A stretch of 64,000 nt of DNA, taken from assembly GCA_944381495.1 (NCBI GenBank), contig CALWLJ010000013.1, positions 1-64,000 on the forward strand, read 5' to 3'. The notes under the pieces were generated by a model that ran no database searches, was not told the origin of the DNA, and saw nothing but the letters and a program-made list of their open reading frames with translations. The position numbers and the translations under genes were made by a program. This DNA comes from an uncultured Mediterraneibacter sp. Lineage in GTDB: Bacteria > Bacillota > Clostridia > Lachnospirales > Lachnospiraceae. The stretch's first letter is position 1. The number at the start of each line of letters is the position of its first letter. Shown in pieces: positions 58,371-64,000 of this stretch.

Positions 58371-59765
58371 ATGGCGATTTTCAGAGCTGTCTATAACATA
58401 CTCTGGGGCGATATCATCAATATCCCCCTTCCCGGCGGCAGCACCCTGGGGCTTTCCCTCCTGGTGCTGATTCTTGTGCCTGCCGGGATCTATTTTACAA
58501 TACGGACGAGATTTCTTCCGTTCCGTTTGTTCCCCGAGATGATCAAAGTTACACTTGAAAACAATAAGAAAACAGAGAGAGAAGGCATATCCGGCGTCCA
58601 GGCGCTGATCGTCTCTACTGCCTGCCGTGTGGGAATGGGAAACCTGGTAGGTGTGGTCGCCGCCATCTCCGCCGGAGGCGCGGGAGCGGTGTTCTGGATG
58701 TGGGTGATCGCCCTGGTAGGCTCATCTACTGCATTTATGGAGGCCACGCTGGCACAGATCTACAAGGAGAAGGATCCTCTGTACGGCGGCTACCGGGGAG
58801 GTCCGGCCTATTATATCCATCACCTTTTTATAAAAAAGGACAGCCTGCGGAAGCACTCGGTAATAGCAGTGCTGTTCGCTCTTTCCGGACTGATCTGCTG
58901 GTGCGGTATCAGCCAGGTGATCGGAAACTCAATTTCATCCTCCTTTGAAAATGCGTTCCACGTACCGCCGCTCTACTCTACGATCGTGCTGGTGGTTATT
59001 GCGGCGGTTATTGTATTGAGGAAGAATGCGACGGTAAAAGTACTGGATATCATGGTGCCCATCATGGCGGCGTGCTATTTCTTTATCACTATATTTATTA
59101 TTGTAAAAAATGCAGGGCAGCTTCCTGCTGTGTTTGAACGGATATTCTCGGAAGCATTCGGTTTCCGCCAGGTTGTGGGCGGAGGCATCGGAGCGGTGAT
59201 CATGAATGGAGCCAAGAGAGGCCTCTTCTCCAATGAGGCGGGATCCGGATCGGCTCCCTGCGCGGCGGCCGCAGCAGATATCAGCCATCCGGCAAAGGAA
59301 GGACTGCTCCAGGCTCTCGGAGTATTTATCGATACGCTGGTGATCTGCAGCTGCTCCGCCATGATCATGCTGCTGACACCAGAATCCATGACCAAGGGCC
59401 TGGAAGGTATGGACCTGCTCCAGACAGCCATGCAGTACCATCTGGGAGAGTTCGGGGTGATCTTTATCGCTGTGATCCTCTGGCTGTTCAGTTTCTCTAC
59501 CTTCCTGGGAATTCTGTTTTACGCAAGGTCCAATGTGGCCTATCTCTTCGGAGATAACTGGACATCCCAGACGCTTTACAAGATTTTGGCCCTCGTCATG
59601 CTTTTTGTCGGCGGACTTGCGGCTTATCAATTTGTATGGGATCTGGGAGATCTTGGCGTAGGACTGATGACCGTGTTTAATATGATCGCTCTGATCCCTC
59701 TGGCGCCTAAGGCACTGGAGTCGCTGCGGGATTATGAGAAGAACGTGATGAAGAAAAAATCCTGA
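58371..59765 (+). CDS. Sodium:alanine symporter, AGCS family
   Basis: 464 residues, about eleven membrane helices. The AGCS signatures are present: GIYFTIRTRFLPFRLFPEM near residue 36, ISGVQALIVSTACRVGMGNLVGVVAAISAGGAGAVFWMW near 72, EKDPLYGGYRGGPAYY near 132, and GAKRGLFSNEAGSGSAPCAAAAA near 285. Start at the ATG at 58371 with GAGAGG 8 bases upstream; the longer frame from 58317 would add a leader without homology. It imports alanine or glycine with sodium. Confidence 0.93.
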   Translation: MAIFRAVYNILWGDIINIPLPGGSTLGLSLLVLILVPAGIYFTIRTRFLPFRLFPEMIKVTLENNKKTEREGISGVQALIVSTACRVGMGNLVGVVAAISAGGAGAVFWMWVIALVGSSTAFMEATLAQIYKEKDPLYGGYRGGPAYYIHHLFIKKDSLRKHSVIAVLFALSGLICWCGISQVIGNSISSSFENAFHVPPLYSTIVLVVIAAVIVLRKNATVKVLDIMVPIMAACYFFITIFIIVKNAGQLPAVFERIFSEAFGFRQVVGGGIGAVIMNGAKRGLFSNEAGSGSAPCAAAAADISHPAKEGLLQALGVFIDTLVICSCSAMIMLLTPESMTKGLEGMDLLQTAMQYHLGEFGVIFIAVILWLFSFSTFLGILFYARSNVAYLFGDNWTSQTLYKILALVMLFVGGLAAYQFVWDLGDLGVGLMTVFNMIALIPLAPKALESLRDYEKNVMKKKS

Positions 59766-59925
59766 TCTGAGCAGGATCGTGAAAGAGCTGCTGGGAGAAT
59801 CAGAAGGTGCGTTTATCAACCCGCCTTTTTACTGTGATTATGGTTCTCATATTAAAGTAGGAAAGAACTTTTTTGCAAACTACAACTGTACGATCATCGA
59901 CGTGGCTGAAGTAAAATTATTATAA
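59764..59925 (+). pseudogene. Fragment of a sugar O-acetyltransferase (Maa/LacA type)
   Basis: One frame, ending with TAA at 59923-59925, encodes about 50 residues that match the middle of maltose O-acetyltransferase: RIVKELLGESEG, INPPFYCDYGSHIKVGKNFFANYNCTIIDVAEVKLL. The real gene would begin about 40 residues earlier and continue for 100 more with the hexapeptide repeats. A second scrap at about 59930-59975 (Arg-Glu-Phe-Asp-Pro-Glu-Ala-Trp-Glu-Glu-Ile-Ser-Lys-Leu, stop) looks like the tail of another lost gene. Both lie directly after the symporter stop. Confidence 0.82.
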
Positions 59926-60043
59926 AAACAGAGAATTCGACCCGGAAGCCTGGGAAGAGATATCAAAACTGTAAGGCAGATGCAGAACGGTATCACAGAG
60001 ATCACAGAGAAACTTGAGCCGCCGGTCCGGCGGAGGAATGGAG

Positions 60044-60757
60044 ATGAGCATGAGTATCAGACATATTTTATTTGACCTGGACGGAACCCTTCTTCCAATG
60101 GTCCAGGATGAATTTGTAAAGTTTTATATGCCGCTGCTGGCAAAGCATTATATCAAGTCCGGCGTCCAGGTGGACCCGAAAGCCTTCATCGGCGCTGTGT
60201 GGAAAGGCTATGAGGCTATGGTAAAAAATGATGGAAGCCGGACTAACCGGGAGGCTTTCTGGAGTTTTATGGAAGATATCCTGCCCACGAGCACAGAAAA
60301 ATCGGAACAGCTGGCAGTGGAATTTTACGGAGGAGACTTTAATCAGGCCATACAGGCCACATCGCCTACGCCCCTGGCGGACCAGATCGTAAAAGCGGCA
60401 AAAGCGAGGGGAATGCATACCTATCTTGCCACGAACCCGGTGTTCCCGCGGTGCGCTACGATGAACCGGATCCGCTGGGCCGGGCTTGATGCGGAGGATT
60501 TCGAGCTGATCACCACTTATGAGGACTGTTCTTACTGCAAGCCGAATATAGAGTATTTCCGGACTATCCTGCAGACTCTCGACCTGAATCCTGCAGAGTG
60601 CCTGATGGTGGGCAATGACGTGGAGGAGGACCTGGTGATCCGTGATCTGGGAGTGAAGACCTATCTTGTGACAGAAACTATGGAAAATAAGAAAAACCTT
60701 CCGATCCATACGGATTACCGTGGAACGCTGGCGGATTTGCTGGAGTTTGTGCGTTGA
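60044..60757 (+). CDS. HAD-superfamily phosphatase
   Basis: 237 residues. HAD motif I DLDGTLLPM near residue 12, motif II as the Thr in YLATNPVFP near 118, the Lys of motif III (EDCSYCKPNIEYF near 165) and motif IV MVGNDVEEDL near 190. A cap domain of about 75 residues is inserted after motif I (subfamily IA type). GGAGG is 7 bases before the ATG at 60044. Substrate unknown; such proteins remove phosphate from sugar or nucleotide phosphates. Confidence 0.9.
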   Translation: MSMSIRHILFDLDGTLLPMVQDEFVKFYMPLLAKHYIKSGVQVDPKAFIGAVWKGYEAMVKNDGSRTNREAFWSFMEDILPTSTEKSEQLAVEFYGGDFNQAIQATSPTPLADQIVKAAKARGMHTYLATNPVFPRCATMNRIRWAGLDAEDFELITTYEDCSYCKPNIEYFRTILQTLDLNPAECLMVGNDVEEDLVIRDLGVKTYLVTETMENKKNLPIHTDYRGTLADLLEFVR

Positions 60758-60827
60758 GCCGGCGGACGGAGGCTCTGTCCGCAGTGTAAAACGTAAACGG
60801 GAAACAGAAGGCGGAGGGAGGAGTACG

Positions 60828-61724
60828 ATGGAAATACGAGTTCTGAGATATTTCCTGGCGGTAGCCAGGGAGGAAAATATATCCCGGGCAGCAGAAGTCT
60901 TGCACATTACCCAGCCGACTCTGAGCCGTCAGATATCCCAGCTGGAGGAAGAACTGGGAGTACAGCTCTTTACCCGCGGAAAGCATCTGTCGCTGACAGA
61001 CGCCGGAGTGATGCTGCGGCGCAGAGCGGAGGAAGTGACTGATTTGATGGACCGGATCGAGAGTGAGTTTGCAGAGCCGGACGAGGTAGGCGGCAGGATT
61101 ACGATCGGAGAAGGCGCTCTGAGTTCTTCTGTTTATCTGATGAAGGCAATGTCGGAATTCCGGGAAAAATATCCTAAGGTGCAGTATGAGATTTACATGA
61201 ATACATCGGATTATATCCGGGAGCAGCTGGATAAAGGACTCTGTGACTTCGGGCTGCTGTTGGAGCCTGTAGATATTGAAAAGTATGAATTTTTCCGGAT
61301 GCCGGGAAAAGAGGTGTGGGGGCTTTTCATGGAAAAAGAACACCCTTTGGCGGGAAAAGATCTGATCCGCAGGGAGGATCTGGCAGGCGTTCCGCTTATA
61401 ACACCAAGCCGTCTGTCAGTTCAGAAGGAGATTTCCGGCTGGCTGGGGGAGGATGTGGACAGACTGAATATTTTCGGAACCTGCAACATCATAACAAATG
61501 CACAGATTATGGATGATCTGGGACCGGTTTGTTTTATGTCTGTGAAGGGGGCTATGGACAGTATGAAGAATGAGCGTCTGGTGTTCCGCCCTCTTTATCC
61601 GGAGCTGACACTGACGTCGGTGCTCGTGTGGAAGAAGTTTCAGCCTTTTTCAAGGGCAGCAGGCAGATTCCTGGAGAAAATAAAACAGATATGTATGACA
61701 TCCGGCTATGCCCGGGAAGTATAA
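60828..61724 (+). CDS. LysR-family transcriptional regulator
   Basis: 298 residues. N-terminal HTH (LRYFLAVAREENISRAAEVLHITQPTLSRQISQLEEELGVQLFTR) and a LysR substrate-binding domain (GGRITIGEGALSSSVYLMKAMSEFREKYP onward). The ATG at 60828 has GGAGG at 60813-60817 with about 10 bases; a longer frame from 60720 would run inside the HAD gene. It ends in a strong terminator at 61777. Confidence 0.94.
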   Translation: MEIRVLRYFLAVAREENISRAAEVLHITQPTLSRQISQLEEELGVQLFTRGKHLSLTDAGVMLRRRAEEVTDLMDRIESEFAEPDEVGGRITIGEGALSSSVYLMKAMSEFREKYPKVQYEIYMNTSDYIREQLDKGLCDFGLLLEPVDIEKYEFFRMPGKEVWGLFMEKEHPLAGKDLIRREDLAGVPLITPSRLSVQKEISGWLGEDVDRLNIFGTCNIITNAQIMDDLGPVCFMSVKGAMDSMKNERLVFRPLYPELTLTSVLVWKKFQPFSRAAGRFLEKIKQICMTSGYAREV

Positions 61725-61776
61725 AACAGTATATGATACAGGTATTGGACATAAAAAGGATATAAGACTAGAATAA

Positions 61777-61822
61777 AAGTGCAGACGGAGAATTGCTGAT
61801 GCATCCGCCTGCACTTATTTTG
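61777..61822 (+). terminator. Terminator of the LysR gene
   Basis: AAGTGCAGACGGA (61777-61789) pairs with TCCGCCTGCACTT (61804-61816) with one mismatch, followed by ATTTTG. Confidence 0.75.
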
Positions 61823-61982
61823 TGCAATAAACCCGGTAAGCGGCTGACGTGTCTGGACAGGCATATATTTGCCATATAACGACAGTGACGCCGGTGTGCA
61901 GGAAGCACATGTTTGTCATGGGACGCGGCGGGACCGGCAGGGCTGATGGCGGTATTGCAACAGACGGGAGAAGGGGGATGCT

Positions 61983-62228
61983 ATGACGGATCAGGAGCTG
62001 GAAAATCTGGGCATGGTGTGTACACTGACATCTCTGGGATTTACAGGTGAGGAGGTACGCACATATCTGGAAGCCGGTGAAGACGCTGAAGGAAGAGAGC
62101 GGCAGATTCGGATGCTGAAATGCAGGAGAGGAAAACTGCTGAAGAACATTCATGGCGAGCAGAAGCTGCTGGACCAGATCGATTTTATCATTAGAGAGAA
62201 GAAAAAAGAAGCTGACGGGATTTTTTGA
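61983..62228 (+). CDS. Small helical protein, MerR-C-terminus-like
   Basis: 81 residues, all predicted helix (DQELENLGMVCTLTSLGFTGEEVRTYLEAG, then a Lys/Arg-rich coiled coil). The first part resembles the segment after the wing in MerR-family regulators (LxxLGFSLEEIRxYL), but no DNA-binding helix is present, so it is probably a diverged or truncated relative. GGAGAAGGGGG is near the start. It occupies the gap between the LysR gene and the ABC importer promoter. Confidence 0.6.
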   Translation: MTDQELENLGMVCTLTSLGFTGEEVRTYLEAGEDAEGRERQIRMLKCRRGKLLKNIHGEQKLLDQIDFIIREKKKEADGIF

Positions 62229-62253
62229 CATGGGACTTCCTCTCTGCTAAAAT
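62225..62253 (+). promoter_or_regulatory. Promoter of the ABC importer operon
   Basis: TTGACA (62225-62230), a 17-base spacer, TAAAAT (62248-62253). It overlaps the end of the 61983 gene. Confidence 0.8.
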
Positions 62254-62286
62254 ACCTGTGTACGGAAAGGCCGTACATGTACAGGT
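62254..62286 (+). other. Leader hairpin of the ABC importer
   Basis: GTACGG (62260-62265) pairs with CCGTAC (62271-62276), and outer ACCTGT (62254-62259) with ACAGGT (62281-62286), with an ATGT bulge. It is at or near the transcription start, so it may stabilise the 5' end of the message. Confidence 0.6.
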
Positions 62287-62351
62287 GCTGACTGTTCACA
62301 GTTTATAATAGCAGAATGCCCGGAAGGGCATGAAAGATGGGAGGAGACACT

Positions 62352-63395
62352 ATGAAAAAAATCATATCACTGATGATGGCGCTGATGCTGTCAGCGTCGC
62401 TCCTTGCGGGATGCGGGAGCAGCGGAGCCGGAGATGCCGCACAGACAGAAAAACAGGAAAACGGAACGCAGGAAGAGCAGACCGCAGATCCGGTGGATGT
62501 CAGAGTGGCAGCTCTGAAAGGACCTACGGCTATGGGCATGGTACAGATGATGGACGATGTGGACGCGGGGAATGTTGACACAGAGAACTATACATTTGAG
62601 ATTGATGCGTCCGCCGATCTGGTGACGCCGAAGCTGATCCAGGGCGAGGTTGATATTGCCGCGGTCCCGGCTAATCTTGCTTCTGTTCTCTATAATAAAA
62701 CCAAGGGCGGAATCCAGGTGCTGGCGATCAATACCCTGGGTGTGCTGTATATCGTGGAAAACGGAGACTCTGTAAACTCTGTTGCAGATCTTGCAGGAAA
62801 GACAATCTATGCCAGTGGAAAAGGATCAACGCCGGAATATGCGCTGAATTTTATCCTTGAGAAAAACGGCCTTGATCCGGCGTCAGATGTGACCATCGAG
62901 TGGAAGAGCGAGCATTCTGAGTGTGTAAGCGCTCTTGCTCAGGATCCTGACGGAATCGCTATGCTGCCCCAGCCTTTTGTGACTACGGCTCAGGCGAAGA
63001 ATCCGGATCTGAAAGTTGCACTTGACCTGACAGAAGAGTGGGATAAGGTAATGGAGAATGAAACAGAGAAAAGCCGGCTTCTCACCGGAGTTGTTGTGGT
63101 GAGAAAGGAATTTGCCGAGGAAAATCCTGAGGCGGTGGCGGACTTTATGGATCGCTATGCGGCTTCCGTAGAGTATGTCAATAATAATGTTGAGGACGCC
63201 GCAAAACTGGTAGCCGGTTATGATATCGTGACAGAGGATGTGGCTGTAAAGGCAATTCCGGAGTGTAATATCGTTTGCATTCAGGGAGAGGATATGAAAG
63301 AGCAATTGTCCGGTTATCTCGCTGTTCTCAACGAGCAGAATCCGGAATCTGTAGGAGGAGCTTTGCCGGGAGATGATTTCTACTATATCCAGTAA
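62352..63395 (+). CDS. ABC substrate-binding lipoprotein, NrtA/SsuA/ThiY type
   Basis: 347 residues. Signal peptide with lipobox Leu-Leu-Ala-Gly-Cys at about residues 17-21, a Glu/Gln-rich linker, then a bilobal NMT1-like fold: VRVAALKGPTAMGMVQMMDD, LIQGEVDIAAVPANLASVLYN, and VADLAGKTIYASGKGSTPEYALNFIL, characteristic of the sulfonate/nitrate/thiamine-precursor binding family. GGGAGGAG is about 7 bases before the ATG. Its permease overlaps it. Confidence 0.92.
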   Translation: MKKIISLMMALMLSASLLAGCGSSGAGDAAQTEKQENGTQEEQTADPVDVRVAALKGPTAMGMVQMMDDVDAGNVDTENYTFEIDASADLVTPKLIQGEVDIAAVPANLASVLYNKTKGGIQVLAINTLGVLYIVENGDSVNSVADLAGKTIYASGKGSTPEYALNFILEKNGLDPASDVTIEWKSEHSECVSALAQDPDGIAMLPQPFVTTAQAKNPDLKVALDLTEEWDKVMENETEKSRLLTGVVVVRKEFAEENPEAVADFMDRYAASVEYVNNNVEDAAKLVAGYDIVTEDVAVKAIPECNIVCIQGEDMKEQLSGYLAVLNEQNPESVGGALPGDDFYYIQ

Positions 63396-64000
63396 AAAGA
63401 AACATTCAAAAATAAAACTGTGGGCAGCTGCGGCATGGCTGCTGATCTGGCAGGCTGCCAGTATGTGCATCGGACAGGAGATACTGCTTGTATCTCCTGT
63501 CTCCGTTATCCTGCGTCTTTTTGAGCTGATCAGAACGATAGAGTTCTGGCAGTCGCTGGCCGTGTCCTTTGTAAAAATTCTCACAGGATTTTTGCTCGGG
63601 ACTCTGTCTGGTGTGACGGCGGCCGGGCTTGCCGCCCGTTTCCGCAGAGTAGACGAATTCCTCGAACCCTTTGTGCAGACCATAAAGGCGGTTCCGGTCG
63701 CTTCCTTTATCATTCTGGTACTGATCTGGATATCCCCTGAGGATCTGTCGGTGATCATTTCCTTTCTGATGGTATTCCCGGTTATTTATACAAATGTAAA
63801 GGACGGAATTCACAGCCTGGACCGGAATCTGACGGAGATGGCCCGGGTATTCCGGATTCCGGCAATTCTCAGGATCCGTTATATCTATTTATCTCAGATC
63901 CTGCCGTTTTTCCGTGCCGGATGCTCTCTGGCCCTGGGCTTGTGCTGGAAATCAGGCATCGCGGCTGAGGTGATCGGTCTGCCGGAACATACAATAGGAG
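63373..64000 (+). CDS. ABC transporter permease, SsuC/NrtB type (truncated by window end)
   Basis: 209 codons are present, with no stop before the window ends. The ATG at 63373 lies in the last 23 bases of the binding-protein gene, with GGAGG about 11 bases upstream. Membrane helices are LWAAAAWLLIWQAAS, SVILRLFEL, FWQSLAVSFVKILTGFLLGTLSG, VPVASFIILVLIW and others; the EAA motif is MARVFRIPAILRIRYIYLSQI near residue 160. It belongs with the binding protein at 62352; the ATPase would lie beyond the window. Confidence 0.88.
   Translation, partial: MISTISSKKKHSKIKLWAAAAWLLIWQAASMCIGQEILLVSPVSVILRLFELIRTIEFWQSLAVSFVKILTGFLLGTLSGVTAAGLAARFRRVDEFLEPFVQTIKAVPVASFIILVLIWISPEDLSVIISFLMVFPVIYTNVKDGIHSLDRNLTEMARVFRIPAILRIRYIYLSQILPFFRAGCSLALGLCWKSGIAAEVIGLPEHTIG

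Overview
The window looks like chromosome of a gut-type Clostridia, most likely Lachnospiraceae. This is inferred from moderate GC, strong AGGAGG ribosome sites, frequent GTG/TTG starts, PadR/HAAS and ECF-sigma/ABC modules, HPr-like orphans and Liv/AGCS/MATE transporters. No insertion sequence, prophage, CRISPR array or rRNA was recognised. One tRNA gene (Trp, CCA) is present.

Layout. 1-3.5 kb: decayed remnants of a response regulator fused to a permease tail, then three XRE-type regulators carrying membrane domains. 3.6-15.4 kb: a LacI-controlled catabolic operon (SDR dehydrogenase, SelA/DgaE-like PLP lyase, AGE-type epimerase, sugar ABC importer, two RidA proteins, lactonase-like propeller, EF_0837-type amidohydrolase, RraA-like aldolase). 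It has no kinase and no PTS, and reads as a non-phosphorylative route for an amino sugar or amino-sugar acid. 15.5-22.5 kb: an HPr-like protein behind a leader terminator, then a branched-chain-type ABC importer with a type I 3-dehydroquinate dehydratase set inside it and a cytidylate-kinase-like protein at the end. 22.5-30.6 kb: DegV, an ABC pair, an unusually structured intergenic element, MATE, a secreted protein, an RpiB-like isomerase and signal peptidase I.

30.8-43.5 kb: a bacitracin/lantibiotic-type two-component/ABC module, a small untracked 57-aa gene, a secreted EndA-like nuclease, deoB, a PadR/HAAS pair with its operator, tRNA-Trp, a possible sRNA unit, and two ECF sigma modules (one with an anti-sigma factor, one with an ABC exporter). 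43.7-45.9 kb: a cell-wall 5'-nucleotidase broken by a frameshift.

46-54 kb: the most interesting part. A TetR-type regulator is divergent from a redox operon: flavodoxin-like reductase with a zinc-ribbon tail, a NuoG-N-terminus/GltD fusion, a giant NuoF-remnant/ferredoxin/flavoprotein fusion with an internal ribosome site, a DUF1097 membrane protein, and a member of the PhlG/phloretin-hydrolase family with all four zinc ligands in place. I propose a reductive and hydrolytic pathway for a plant or microbial phenolic substrate.

54-64 kb: a two-component system with an extracytoplasmic partner and a VanY-like carboxypeptidase that share a 15-bp upstream motif, an AGCS symporter, a decayed sugar O-acetyltransferase, a HAD phosphatase, a LysR regulator, and an NrtA/SsuA-type ABC importer whose permease runs off the end.
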